Assembly: GCF_036670025.1 (NCBI RefSeq)
Contig: NZ_CP137640.1
Coordinates: 4,994,001-5,058,000 of the forward strand
Length of the DNA: 64,000 bases
Direction: 5' to 3'
Origin: Bacillus_BD oryzisoli
Lineage (GTDB): Bacteria > Bacillota > Bacilli > Bacillales > Cytobacillaceae
The position numbers and the translations under genes were made by a program. A model generated the notes under the pieces. The model was not told the DNA's origin and did not search any database. It saw nothing but the letters and a program-made list of their open reading frames with translations. Every line of letters starts with the position of its first letter. Position 1 is the stretch's first letter. Below, one piece after another: positions 1 to 8,326 of this stretch.

Positions 1-84
1 CCCTTCACGGAAGCCACCTTCTATTTGGTTAGCAGCCGTTGCGCCACCCCATAAAAATCCTTCAGGAAATTGATATGTTTTCAT
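1..84 (-). CDS. 6-phospho-beta-glycosidase, GH1 family (N-terminus only)
   Basis: Only the first 28 codons are inside the window; the gene runs off the left edge. The N-terminus carries FLWGGATAANQIEG, the strongly conserved start of glycoside hydrolase family 1 enzymes of the BglA/BglH/AscB type, which split phosphorylated beta-glucosides delivered by a PTS. The ATG at 84 is preceded by a clear GGAGGC ribosome binding site at about 94-99. A palindrome at 112-124 lies just upstream, and an RpiR/MurR-type regulator is divergently transcribed from 389. The family is secure; the exact substrate cannot be told from 28 residues. Confidence 0.85.
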   Translation of the reverse strand, partial: MKTYQFPEGFLWGGATAANQIEGGFREG

Positions 85-111
85 GTGATTGCCTCCATAT
101 TTTTATTCATG

Positions 112-124
112 TTGTCGTATACAA
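112..124. promoter_or_regulatory. Palindromic operator candidate upstream of the GH1 gene
   Basis: TTGTCGTATACAA is an imperfect palindrome with TTGT/ACAA arms around GTATAC, 28 bp from the GH1 start codon. It resembles the TTGTATATACAA type of operator bound by TreR/HutC-type GntR repressors of sugar genes. That a GntR protein (not encoded in this window) binds here is inference. Confidence 0.35.
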
Positions 125-388
125 ATTCAGTGGGGATAACTAAACCCCATTTATAGAAGTTTTCTTTATTATTTGCTGCTTTTTTTAAAAAAAGACTATA
201 GAAGAATCATAACTAGAGTGAGCAAGATAGTAAAGAAGTGAAGGATATCTAGTTTTTTATAACGAAGAAAGGCATTTGTTACACAAAAGTAACACCATGT
301 GTCTTTATCAGTTTATTGTGTTAAACTGAGGTGGATTGAGATTTTTTACAGAGGTACAATCCCTTATAAAAAGGAGAATTTTACATAC

Positions 389-1111
389 ATGTTTACAAAC
401 GAAATAATCGCTTCTTTTAATGAATTAGAAATGTCTTTATACAACTATATTGTTCAAAACAGCGAGAAAGTCGCTTATATGCGAATCCGCGAACTAGCGG
501 ATGAAACCCATGTATCAACAGCGACGATTTTACGTTTTTGCAGAAAGCTCAATTGTGAGGGCTTTTCCGAATTTAAAGTAAAGCTTAAAATTAGTTTAAA
601 AGAGAATAAAAAGACGACGATCAAAAGTTCCCATCATTCCATTGTAGAGTTTTTTGAGCGGACATTAAAAGGTGATTTAGAAGAAAAAATCAAGATGGCT
701 GCCAGTTTAGTCACCAAAGCAGATAATGTGATTTTCATTGGGATTGGAAGCTCTGGTATTCTTGCTGAATATGGTGCGAGATATTTCTCAAGTTTAGGTA
801 AATTTTCGATGTATATTAAAGACCCTCACTTTCCGATACACTCCAAACTGATGTTAAATAGCGTCACCATTGTATTATCTGTCTCGGGAGAAAATAATTT
901 TACAGTCACCCATCTTCATCAACTTAAACAAAAAGGAAGTAAAATTATTAGTATCACAAACACGAAACTCTCAACCATTGCTAAAACCTCTGATATAAAC
1001 ATACCCTATTATGTAACGGAGGAATTTATTGAAGAGGCTAATATTACTACACAAGTACCTGTTATATATATTCTAGAATCGATGGCTCGTGAAATATATA
1101 AACCTAATTGA
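389..1111 (+). CDS. MurR/RpiR family transcriptional regulator
   Basis: A 240-residue regulator. Residues 1-75 form the HTH_6 helix-turn-helix (IRELADETHVSTATILRFCR), and residues about 100-230 form a SIS sugar-phosphate-binding domain (VIFIGIGSSGILAEYGARY, then VLSVSGENN). Such proteins sense phosphosugars and control PTS, glycosidase or amino-sugar genes in the cytoplasm. I chose the ATG at 389 because AAGGAG lies at 371-376 with normal spacing; a GTG at 299 in the same frame has no binding site and adds a non-homologous stretch. It is divergent from the GH1 phospho-glycosidase at the left edge, so control of that gene is a reasonable inference. Confidence 0.85.
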   Translation: MFTNEIIASFNELEMSLYNYIVQNSEKVAYMRIRELADETHVSTATILRFCRKLNCEGFSEFKVKLKISLKENKKTTIKSSHHSIVEFFERTLKGDLEEKIKMAASLVTKADNVIFIGIGSSGILAEYGARYFSSLGKFSMYIKDPHFPIHSKLMLNSVTIVLSVSGENNFTVTHLHQLKQKGSKIISITNTKLSTIAKTSDINIPYYVTEEFIEEANITTQVPVIYILESMAREIYKPN

Positions 1112-1530
1112 GGATTGCAGATAGATTGAGCCAACTGTTCGGAGTTTTGAGCCACTATTTGCGGACGAATGAGCAAGTTAATGCGGAAAGGTGAGCAATT
1201 ATTGATTACAGCCATAAGAATGTACCACTTCTTCTATCCTATACCATCAATGCCACGATATTTACCACTTGTCGCCAACTCGTTTACTAATGTGTAGCGT
1301 CAAGAGATTGAGGATTTAAAACGTTAAGGATTTTGAAGGATAAAAAAGCTTAACCCCTTCGTCTTTTAGCGAAGAATTAGCCTTATAATCATATTTAAGT
1401 CCGGCACCTATTACTTTAAGTCCATTACTTTACATATTTCTAATCTGATAGAAGATAAATAAAAAGATGATACCTTTTAAAGCATCACCCCTTAGAATAT
1501 TAAACTTGATTTGACTTTAAACCTTAAAGT
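1112..1530. other. Intergenic region with a 22-bp degenerate tandem repeat
   Basis: No gene is supported here. At 1127-1204 a degenerate repeat of the form TGAGC(C/A)A...TGCGGA occurs about 3.5 times (units begin at 1127, 1148, 1170 and 1192). The stretch 1215-1330 shows short broken reading-frame pieces on the minus strand that may be a decayed coding sequence, but I cannot identify it. The VOC gene ends at 1531 without a clear T-tailed terminator. Confidence 0.5.
1127..1204. repeat. Degenerate 21-22 bp tandem repeat, about 3.5 copies
   Basis: Four units begin TGAGCC or TGAGCA at 1127, 1148, 1170 and 1192. The middle ones carry TGCGGA in the second half. The period is 21-22 bp. The function is unknown. 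Confidence 0.6.
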
Positions 1531-1947
1531 TTATTCTTGATTAACTGCACTTTCATCCATATAAGCAACTTCCCATAAATGACCGTCTAAATCCTGAAAC
1601 CCCCATATATACATAAACCCATGATCTTGAGGTTCACTAAAAGATTTACCACCAGATGACAATGCCTTATTTACTATCTCATCCACTTGATCCCGACTTT
1701 CAGCTGAAAAGCTGAGAATTGCTTCGGCAGAAGTAGTAGTATCCACAATTTCCTTCTTAGTAAATCCTTTGAAACGTTCCTCAATCATTATCATAGCAAA
1801 GATATTGTCACTTATGATCATACAAGATGTGGTCTCATCGGAGAACTGTGGGTTAAACTCAAAACCTAGCTCCTTGAAAAAATTGGTGGACTTGTTCACG
1901 TCTTTTACTGATAAATTGATAAAGATATTTTTGGATGTGAATGCCAT
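1531..1947 (-). CDS. VOC family (glyoxalase/bleomycin-resistance-like) protein
   Basis: A 138-residue protein with the vicinal-oxygen-chelate fold: an N-terminal beta-alpha unit (INLSVKDVNKSTNFFKELGFEFNP) and a C-terminal metal-site strand (MYIWGFQDLDGHLWEVAYMD). It resembles the predicted lactoylglutathione-lyase-like group COG3607, whose substrates are mostly unknown. The ATG at 1947 has AGGAGG just upstream. It stands alone between two intergenic repeats. The family call is secure, but the reaction cannot be named. Confidence 0.85.
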   Translation of the reverse strand: MAFTSKNIFINLSVKDVNKSTNFFKELGFEFNPQFSDETTSCMIISDNIFAMIMIEERFKGFTKKEIVDTTTSAEAILSFSAESRDQVDEIVNKALSSGGKSFSEPQDHGFMYIWGFQDLDGHLWEVAYMDESAVNQE

Positions 1948-2283
1948 TTTTTATTTCCTCCTGTGAAAATTGCTGGCAAGAAAACCATGTCAATTAAGTT
2001 TTTCATAAAATGTCGCTAAATATTCCACTTTTCTATAAATACTGTATTCATTAAATAGCTTTTAAAGAAAGAGCGCATTTCTTATTCCGGAATTGCGCCC
2101 GATTGTTTAATAAAAACAGATGAAAGAACTTTCTCTTTTAACCATGATAAGCCACGACAAATCTAGCGTTTGGGTCTGAAGTTTCACATAATTTAGTTGA
2201 TATTTTTTACATAGTGTAATCGGAATCAACCCTACACATTTATTGAGTTGGAACATTTCAATTAAAAGATCAAAGTCTACTTG
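1948..2283. other. Intergenic region with a GCGC hairpin repeat
   Basis: No open gene. It holds the hairpin repeat at 2069-2112 and otherwise AT-rich sequence, presumably with the promoter of the VOC gene near 1960-2040. No clear -35/-10 pair was assigned. Confidence 0.4.
2069..2112. repeat. GCGC...GCGCC hairpin repeat, copy 1
   Basis: AGCGCATTTCTTATTCCGG followed by AATTGCGCCCGATTG. The GCGCA/TGCGC arms pair, and a GCGCCCGATTGTTTAAT tail follows. The same layout recurs at 2938-2980 and, weaker, at 9935-9972. Confidence 0.55.
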
Positions 2284-2787
2284 CTATGAAATCTTTCTCC
2301 CAAGAATAATCAAGTCTCTCTTCACTCCATCTAATGTAGCAACCTCTGGAAAATGTGCCCACTTCTCAAAACCAAAGCTTGAAAAGAGTGTAAGACTAGG
2401 TTTATTATGTCCAAAGATAAATCCAAGTAAGGTATCCACTTCAAACTTAGGACATTCCTCTATTACTTTGGTTAAAATCTTTTTTCCAAGCCCTTTCCCG
2501 CGAAATTCTTCATGAAGATAAATACTTATTTCGGCTGTTGCTTGATATGCAGGTCTTCCGTAGAAAGATTGAAGACTTACCCAGCCACAGATTTCACCCT
2601 CATACTGTACAACCCATAAAGGTCTTTTATCAGGGTTATGTTCATGAAACCAATCTAATCGATCGTTTATAGAAACAGGTTCAGTATCAGCAGTTACCAT
2701 TCTGCCCGGAACAGTCGAATTATAAATATCCACTATTATTGGTAAATCTTCAATGCTAGCATCTTTAAATGTAATATCTTCTGACAT
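2284..2787 (-). CDS. GNAT acetyltransferase, phosphinothricin-acetyltransferase-like
   Basis: A 167-residue acetyltransferase. The acetyl-CoA-binding motif A is visible as EEFRGKGLGKKILTKVIEE around residues 92-110. The N-terminus (IVDIYNSTVPGRMVTADTEPV) and the SFYGRPAYQATAEISIYLHE stretch match the Pat/YncA branch that acetylates small amines such as phosphinothricin or methionine sulfoximine. The C-terminus (FSSFGFEKWAHFPEVATLDG) is typical of this branch. AAGGAG lies upstream of the ATG at 2787. It appears to be a single-gene unit. The true substrate is not shown by sequence. Confidence 0.85.
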   Translation of the reverse strand: MSEDITFKDASIEDLPIIVDIYNSTVPGRMVTADTEPVSINDRLDWFHEHNPDKRPLWVVQYEGEICGWVSLQSFYGRPAYQATAEISIYLHEEFRGKGLGKKILTKVIEECPKFEVDTLLGFIFGHNKPSLTLFSSFGFEKWAHFPEVATLDGVKRDLIILGRKIS

Positions 2788-2937
2788 AAAACTGCTCCTT
2801 TATAGTTAGATTATTAATTAGATGTTACATTACTTAACATTATATTACAATAAATTTTTCCTCTTCCAAAGTAAAATAGTTTAGTTCGTTTCATGCTATA
2901 TAAATAGACCTCCACAATCTGGACCTAAAATGGAAAT

Positions 2938-2980
2938 AAGCGCTATTCCTTGTTATAGGAAAGCGCCTGGTTGCTGAAAT
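2938..2980. repeat. GCGC...GCGCC hairpin repeat, copy 2
   Basis: GCGCTATTCCTTGTTATAGG then AAAGCGCCTGGTTGCTGAA: GCGCT..TTCC pairs with GGAA..AGCGC. It has the same layout as the copy at 2069. It lies downstream of the SDR gene that ends at 3041 and could act as its terminator, but there is no T-run. Confidence 0.55.
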
Positions 2981-3040
2981 ATTATTTTGTTAGATGATTC
3001 AGGGGAGCATTTCCCCTCTACAAAAACGCTGATATATCCT

Positions 3041-3913
3041 TTACCCGCCTACAACGGTACCGCCATTGACATGAATCGTCTGCCCGCTTACATAGGCTGA
3101 ATCATCCGAGGCCAGATAAACATAGGCAGGTGCCAGCTCATACGGCTGCCCTGCTCTTCCCATTGGTGTATCCGAGCCGAAAGTGGCGACCTGATCGGCT
3201 GTAAAAGTAGAGGGAATCAGCGGTGTCCAAACGGGTCCCGGTGCTACCGCATTTACACGGATTCCTTGAGTGACAAGTGATAATGCCAGGGAACGGGTAA
3301 AGGAAACGACGGCTCCCTTTGTCGCCGAATAGTCAATCAGCTGCTCATTGCCCTGGTAGGCTGTAATCGAAGCTGTATTGATGATGGAGGCTCCTTTTTT
3401 TAAATAAGGTAATGCCATTTTGGACATGTAGAAATAGGAAAAAATATTGGTCCGGAATGTTTTCTCAAGCTGTGCAGATGTTATATTTAACAAGCTCTTT
3501 TGCGGATGCTGCTCGGCTGCATTATTAACGAGAATATCCAGGGTTTGTAACTCCGAATGTATTTTGTTGATTGTATCTTTACAAAAATCCTCACTTCCGA
3601 TATCGCCGGCATACAGCAAGCATTTGCGGCCTTCCGCTTCGATAAGCTGTTTTGTTTCACCGGCATCATCATGTTCGTCTAAGTAGACAATGGCAACATC
3701 TGCCCCTTCTTTCGCAAATAAAAGGGCAACTGCTTTTCCAATTCCGCTGTCACCACCCGTTATAATGGCCGTTTTGCCAGCCAGTTTTCCACTGGCCTTG
3801 TATTCGGGACTTTGGGAAATTGGACGGGGATTCATTTCTGTTTCGAATCCAGGCTTTCTGTTTTGATGCTGTGGGGGAAAGGTTGGCTTCTTTTGATTTT
3901 GATTGCTGCTCAT
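3041..3913 (-). CDS. SDR family oxidoreductase (YhxC/YdaD/YghA-like)
   Basis: A 290-residue short-chain dehydrogenase with the long polar N-terminal extension (residues 1-45, rich in Q, N and P) typical of the Bacillus YdaD/YhxC/YhdF group. The cofactor motif TGGDSGIG is at 52-59 and NNAA at 130-133. The catalytic Ser182, Tyr195 and Lys199 (YSATK) are all present, so the enzyme should be active with NAD(P). Several relatives belong to the SigB general stress regulon in B. subtilis; no SigB promoter was verified here. GGAGGT precedes the ATG at 3913. The physiological substrate is unknown. Confidence 0.9.
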   Translation of the reverse strand: MSSNQNQKKPTFPPQHQNRKPGFETEMNPRPISQSPEYKASGKLAGKTAIITGGDSGIGKAVALLFAKEGADVAIVYLDEHDDAGETKQLIEAEGRKCLLYAGDIGSEDFCKDTINKIHSELQTLDILVNNAAEQHPQKSLLNITSAQLEKTFRTNIFSYFYMSKMALPYLKKGASIINTASITAYQGNEQLIDYSATKGAVVSFTRSLALSLVTQGIRVNAVAPGPVWTPLIPSTFTADQVATFGSDTPMGRAGQPYELAPAYVYLASDDSAYVSGQTIHVNGGTVVGG

Positions 3914-3984
3914 CCATTAATACCTCCAAGTGATTATTTCACCTGTTAGTATTAGAAGTATAGATTAAAATTATTTGGTATAAC

Positions 3985-4389
3985 TTAGGAGACAGGATAA
4001 CTACGTAAAAATAAAAATGAATGTGCCATCTTTTTTGCAAAATGTAATGGATGCTCAATAGATTGAACGTGCATATATAAAATGACAGGGTCAGTAAATA
4101 ACCAATGATTATGTAGAGCACTCACAATCAGGCCTTGTTGGACAAGGGAATGCATGAAACTAGGAATCTCTTCTTCTAAAACAGCGATTTCAGCCAAGTT
4201 TAATGCGTGACCATTTTGATCGATTGATTCAAATGAGACTCCCACTGGCACAACCGAACTGCTTTTGCGTCCTTTAACCAACACCTTAAAATCGCGGTGT
4301 AACGATACAGAACAACTGCCCTGATTTACTCTGCTTTTCCCTTTAAGGATTTGCGCAAATTGTTTACAAATGGAATCAAAATCCTTCAT
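3985..4389 (-). CDS. DUF1259 family protein (LppY/LpqO-like), single-domain
   Basis: A 134-residue protein carrying one copy of the DUF1259 domain. The diagnostic stretch is ALHNHWLFTDPVILYMHVQS near residues 90-110, and the earlier part (GVSFESIDQNGHALNLAEIAVLEEEI) also fits. Many family members hold two such domains; this one holds only one and has no signal peptide, so it should be cytoplasmic. AAAGGGGGAG precedes the ATG at 4389. No enzymatic function is established for the family. The neighbouring ZIP transporter on the same strand, 112 bp upstream, may be co-transcribed. Confidence 0.75.
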   Translation of the reverse strand: MKDFDSICKQFAQILKGKSRVNQGSCSVSLHRDFKVLVKGRKSSSVVPVGVSFESIDQNGHALNLAEIAVLEEEIPSFMHSLVQQGLIVSALHNHWLFTDPVILYMHVQSIEHPLHFAKKMAHSFLFLRSYPVS

Positions 4390-4501
4390 TTAACTGCTCC
4401 CCCTTTACTAATAAAATTATGTTGTCCGACACTGTTTTATGTTCAAGGGAGCCCTTTCCCGTTATCCTGCCATTTAAAGTCCTACGAAAGTAAAAATGTA
4501 G

Positions 4502-5317
4502 TTAACCCAATGCGACATCGAGAATCATCATCAGTACAAAACCAATCATTAAACTCATAGAGGCTAGGTCCTTATGGCCTTTTTCTTGTGAGCTTGGAAT
4601 CACTTCTTCAGCTACAACAAATATCATTGCTCCAGCGGCAAAGCTCAAGGCATAAGGTAATAATGGTTCAATGAATGCGACGGCAAATGCACCAATGACT
4701 GCGGCAATTGGTTCGACCATACCTGAAAATTGTCCGTATAAAAAGCTTTTTTTACGGGACATTCCCTCACCTCTTAAAGGCATTGATACTGCCACACCTT
4801 CAGGAAAGTTTTGAATACCGATTCCTAGAGCAAGGGTCAAGGCACCTGCTAAAGAAGCTTCCGTTCCGCCATTTGCAAGTGCACCGAAGGCAATCCCGAC
4901 AGCTAGCCCCTCGGGGATATTATGAAGGGTGATCGCAAGGACCAACAGTGTACTTCTTTTTCTTTTTTTAGGATAATAGCCTTCCGCCTGGCTAATAGGG
5001 GCATTTGGATGAAGATGAGGCAGAATCTTATCAACTCCCCATAAAAAAACCCCGCCTAATAAAAACCCAATTGCCGCTGGAAACCAAGCGCCTATGGCAT
5101 GGTCCGCTGACAATTCAATTGCTGGTCCCAGTAAGGACCAATAACTGGCTGCAATCATGACACCTCCAGCAAACCCTAACATACTATCTAATAAACGCTG
5201 GTTGATTGTTTTGGTTGCAAAAACCAATGCGGCCCCAAGCGCAGTCATTCCCCACGTAAATAAGCAAGCGATAAAGGCTTGTTCTATAGGATTAAAATTC
5301 TGGAAAAAACTAGTAAT
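4502..5317 (-). CDS. ZIP family divalent metal transporter, probable ATT start
   Basis: A membrane metal transporter of the ZupT/GufA branch of the ZIP family, importing Zn2+ and related ions. The metal-binding signatures HNIPEG and QNFPEG lie in the central helices, and a His-containing loop (LPHLHPNAP) precedes them. The first ATG, at 5248, cuts into the first transmembrane helix and has no usable binding site. The in-frame reading continues upstream (FFQNFNPIEQAFIACLFTWG), matching the family N-terminus, back to a TAG at 5333-5335. That stretch has no ATG, GTG or TTG codon, but an AAGGAG at 5326-5331 sits 8 nt before an ATT at 5317 and 5 nt before another at 5320. I therefore place the start at ATT 5317, giving 271 residues. 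A substitution of the ancestral start codon is the alternative. Confidence 0.85.
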   Translation of the reverse strand: MTSFFQNFNPIEQAFIACLFTWGMTALGAALVFATKTINQRLLDSMLGFAGGVMIAASYWSLLGPAIELSADHAIGAWFPAAIGFLLGGVFLWGVDKILPHLHPNAPISQAEGYYPKKRKRSTLLVLAITLHNIPEGLAVGIAFGALANGGTEASLAGALTLALGIGIQNFPEGVAVSMPLRGEGMSRKKSFLYGQFSGMVEPIAAVIGAFAVAFIEPLLPYALSFAAGAMIFVVAEEVIPSSQEKGHKDLASMSLMIGFVLMMILDVALG

Positions 5318-5325
5318 AATAAGGA

Positions 5326-5331
5326 CTCCTT
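5326..5331 (-). promoter_or_regulatory. Ribosome binding site deciding the ATT start
   Basis: Minus-strand AAGGAG, 8 nt before ATT 5317 and 5 nt before ATT 5320. It is the only good Shine-Dalgarno near the ZIP transporter and lies 78 nt before the first canonical start codon, so translation from that ATG would leave it unused. Confidence 0.65.
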
Positions 5332-5580
5332 TCTAAATAACCCTAAATTAGATTAGTTTCAAAATGTTTCTCTCAGGAAAAATTTTAGGCTTAAGTAAAG
5401 AAATAGTCAATTATTTAGATCTCTAATTTTCGCTATAATATGAGAACTAAATACTAAACTCCTTGTTTTATACCATATTTTAACCAATAATTTTTCAATT
5501 AATCTGCACATTAAGTCTGTGTCTTCATTGGCTATTTTTCTTGAAATGAGGAAAATTAACTTCAGAGGTGAGTTTCGTAT

Positions 5581-6015
5581 ATGAAAATGAAATATATAGT
5601 GATGCTGACCATTGGGATGTTGTTTTTTGGCTCAATTCAAGGTTACGCACAACCTAAAGAATGTCCTGTATTAAGTGAATTAATGGAAACATCAATAAAG
5701 GATAGGAGAGAGGTAATTGAAGCGCTAAATACAATAATACCAAAAACATATGGAACTGGATTAGATGATTTTCCTGATATTTATACGAAATGGAATGTTG
5801 TCACTGCCAAACCTTTTCTCAAAACCGTTGGTCATAAAGAAGAAGAAGTTTATTTTGGAATGGCAAAGACCTTTTGCGGCAAAGAAATTGCTGAAAAATC
5901 ATGGCTAGTACGTTTAGATTTTCCAAAAGCACCAGGAGCTAACTTAGCCCAAGGTCAAATATTTTTAGCTAAAAGTAAGGAAAAAGGATGGTTTGTTTGG
6001 TTTCAATACCATTAA
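5581..6015 (+). CDS. Secreted protein of unknown function
   Basis: A 144-residue protein that I do not recognise. It starts with a clear Sec signal peptide (KMKYIVMLTIGMLFFGSIQG, then YAQ as the likely cleavage site near residue 24). The mature part is about 120 residues with two cysteines (one just after the cleavage site in KECPVL, one in KTFCGKEI), which could form a disulfide outside the cell. It ends with an aromatic-rich stretch (GWFVWFQYH). GAGGTG precedes the ATG at 5581. It is a monocistronic unit between two convergent or divergent genes. Confidence 0.7.
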   Translation: MKMKYIVMLTIGMLFFGSIQGYAQPKECPVLSELMETSIKDRREVIEALNTIIPKTYGTGLDDFPDIYTKWNVVTAKPFLKTVGHKEEEVYFGMAKTFCGKEIAEKSWLVRLDFPKAPGANLAQGQIFLAKSKEKGWFVWFQYH

Positions 6016-6179
6016 ACTTTAACTTCTTGATCCCTTTTTCCATTCATTCTGGCAGTTTTCAGGAATTAGATTAGCTTTCTGATTTCTTTTTTCTTCTTAC
6101 CTGACGGTGTTTTTGGACAAATCAACAATTTACATACCCTCATTCATTAAATAGCTCTAAAATGAGTACAGACGCATTC

Positions 6180-6683
6180 CTATAAAAACAAAATCATAAA
6201 GTCTACATCATAATAAAGATTGTTTTCTAACCTTAAACCATTCTTTTCTGTACCAAAAACAGTAAATCCCAGTGAAGAATAAAGTTTTTTTGCTGGTTCG
6301 TTAGTTGAAACAACTGCTAAGTATATCTGTTCCAAGCCTTCAATATCTTTTGCTTTCTTTATTGCTTCATCCATTAAAACTTTCCCAATTCCTAAACTTC
6401 TTTTAGAGGGAGAAACATACATTGCCCCAATATGCGCCCTATGACTTAGTTTATATAATTTTTCTTTATGTAAAGTAATGATTCCAACTAATTCTCCATT
6501 CCCAAAAGCCCCGTAGGAAAAAGAATCATTCGATTGAAATTGATTCTTAACTTTCTCAATAGAGCAGTCTTTTTCTTCTTCATAACTGGAAGCAAATGAT
6601 TCTGGATTATTTTGTAGAGATTCAAGTCTAATGCTGCGATATTTTTCTGCATCTTCTAATGAAGATAAAATTCTAATTTCCAC
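6180..6683 (-). CDS. GNAT family N-acetyltransferase
   Basis: A 167-residue GNAT protein. The acetyl-CoA motif is VSPSKRSLGIGKVLMDEAIK near residues 90-108, followed by the motif-B helix NEPAKKLYSSLGF. The start is GTG at 6683 with AAGGGG upstream (13 nt). The substrate is unknown; the layout resembles small-molecule or peptide N-terminal acetyltransferases. It appears to be a single-gene unit. Confidence 0.85.
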   Translation of the reverse strand: MEIRILSSLEDAEKYRSIRLESLQNNPESFASSYEEEKDCSIEKVKNQFQSNDSFSYGAFGNGELVGIITLHKEKLYKLSHRAHIGAMYVSPSKRSLGIGKVLMDEAIKKAKDIEGLEQIYLAVVSTNEPAKKLYSSLGFTVFGTEKNGLRLENNLYYDVDFMILFL

Positions 6684-6800
6684 GGTTATTCCCCTTTAAT
6701 CAATTAATCTATATGTTTAATTTTATAATAAAGTTAATAGTTATTGTTAAAGTAATTTGCTTAAGGTGCATTCCTTTTACATATCACAAAAACACAGCAA

Positions 6801-6844
6801 AAAAAACAGAAGAGCCGTATTCCAGCGCTCTTCCGTTTTTTTTA
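6801..6844 (-). terminator. Intrinsic terminator after the M23 hydrolase gene
   Basis: GAAGAGC at 6809-6815 pairs with GCTCTTC at 6827-6833, flanked by A- and T-runs on both sides, so it can work in both directions. It lies 25 bp past the M23 peptidase stop. Confidence 0.8.
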
Positions 6845-6868
6845 GAACTATAGTAATCTATCTTTCTC

Positions 6869-8194
6869 TTACAATGGTACAATCCCAACCGGATTAATGG
6901 CATTCGATTTCGCTGCATTCCATGCTCCACGATGCAGTTCGAAATGTAAATGCTGGCCGTAGGAATCACCGGTATTACCCATATAACCGATCACTTGTCC
7001 CTTTGTGACAGTGGCTAAGTTGCCGACTGAACGGCTGCTCATATGAGCATAGACCGTTGTGTAGGTTTGTCCATTAATAATATGCGTGATCATAACCGTT
7101 TCACCGTAGGAAGACGATGTGTAGGATCTTGATACCACTCCGTCAGCTGCTGCAACAATCGGCACAGTGCCTGCTTTTGCAATGTCTACGCCGTAGTGGA
7201 ACCCGCCGCCGTTAAAGCTGCGAAAGCCAAATCCAGATGTAATCGTTCCTGCTGCCGGTCTAGTAAAAGTTCCATCTGAAACAGGAATGGTTGAAACGGC
7301 ACTTGAGCCGCCACCAGCTGAACTACTAGATTGTGCAGCAGCTGCAGCTGCAGATGCTGCTGCAGATGCTGCCGCTGCAGCTGCTTCCTGCTGTCTTTTC
7401 AGTTCAGCTTGTCTTTGCTGTTCAAGTTCAATTGCTTTTTGAACCGCTGCGTCCTGGGCAGTAAGGTTTTCATTTTGTTCTTCTAAACTCATTTTTAATT
7501 CATTTACCTGCGCTTCTTCTTGAAGCAGGGAAGTCATTAATTTATTTTTTTCTTCTTTTTGTGCGTTTAAATCAGCCTGCAGACTAGCAAGCTCAGCACG
7601 CATAGCCTCAAGATCGCTTAAATCCTTTTCAAGCTGGGCCTGCTTTTGCTCGAGTGCGTCTTTATCTGCTTTATGCTGGGCAAGAATATCCTGGTCAGCT
7701 TCTAATATAACCGCAACGGCTCCGACACGGTCAATAAAGTCACCAAAGCTCTCTGCCCCTACTAATACATCAATATAGCTGACCAATCCTCCGCTTTCCT
7801 GGTAGGAACGGGCACGGTCCTTTAATACTTCATTACGAGCCTCTATGCGATCCTTCAACACGTCAATTTCCTTATTAAGCTGGGTAATCTCGGCATTTTT
7901 TTCATCTATCTGCTGATTCTTTTCAGTAATTTTTGCCGTTGTATCACCAATTGCTAAATCAATTCGATTGATATCGGCATTGACCTGTGCTTTTTCCTCG
8001 CTGATTTCATTCAGCTGTGATTCCTTTTGACTGATTTCACTTTGAATGTCTGCCTGTTTATTTTGAATCTCTTCACTTTTCTTTTCTAATTCGCTTATTG
8101 ATTCCGCCTTGGCAGTTCCAGATGGGATCCCGATAAAAGCTGTCCCTAGTCCTACTGAAGCGGCAATTGATAGTGTAATAATTTGTTTCCTCAC
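6869..8194 (-). CDS. Coiled-coil M23 peptidoglycan hydrolase, probable FtsEX partner
   Basis: A 441-residue exported protein. Residues 1-31 are a signal peptide ending AKA. Residues about 32-265 are long coiled coil (heptads rich in E, K and Q), residues 266-295 are an Ala/Ser/Gly-rich linker, and residues about 310-441 are an M23 (LytM) domain with the zinc ligands in HYGVDIA and HLHFELH, so the active site looks intact. The start is GTG at 8194 with GAGAGGAG upstream. It follows ftsE-ftsX on the same strand, 132 bp after ftsX. EnvC, PcsB and RipC show that FtsEX drives coiled-coil hydrolases or activators; the B. subtilis partner CwlO has the same layout but a different catalytic domain. 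The role as the local FtsEX effector is inferred from order and architecture. Confidence 0.85.
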   Translation of the reverse strand: MRKQIITLSIAASVGLGTAFIGIPSGTAKAESISELEKKSEEIQNKQADIQSEISQKESQLNEISEEKAQVNADINRIDLAIGDTTAKITEKNQQIDEKNAEITQLNKEIDVLKDRIEARNEVLKDRARSYQESGGLVSYIDVLVGAESFGDFIDRVGAVAVILEADQDILAQHKADKDALEQKQAQLEKDLSDLEAMRAELASLQADLNAQKEEKNKLMTSLLQEEAQVNELKMSLEEQNENLTAQDAAVQKAIELEQQRQAELKRQQEAAAAAASAAASAAAAAAQSSSSAGGGSSAVSTIPVSDGTFTRPAAGTITSGFGFRSFNGGGFHYGVDIAKAGTVPIVAAADGVVSRSYTSSSYGETVMITHIINGQTYTTVYAHMSSRSVGNLATVTKGQVIGYMGNTGDSYGQHLHFELHRGAWNAAKSNAINPVGIVPL

Positions 8195-8326
8195 TTGCGA
8201 TTTCTCCTCTCTCGCGGGTAAATCGTATCTGTCTATATTTTAGCAAGTTAGTAAAATCCATCAGTAAATAGATAGATTTCATATGTATGAGGGAACAAGT
8301 ACATCTTGTTCCCCTCATTCTCATTC

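Noticed and set aside
1215..1330. Transposase remnant on the minus strand
   Set aside because: Short protein-like pieces (LVNELATSGKYRGIDGIG) were seen, but stops interrupt them and I cannot match a family.
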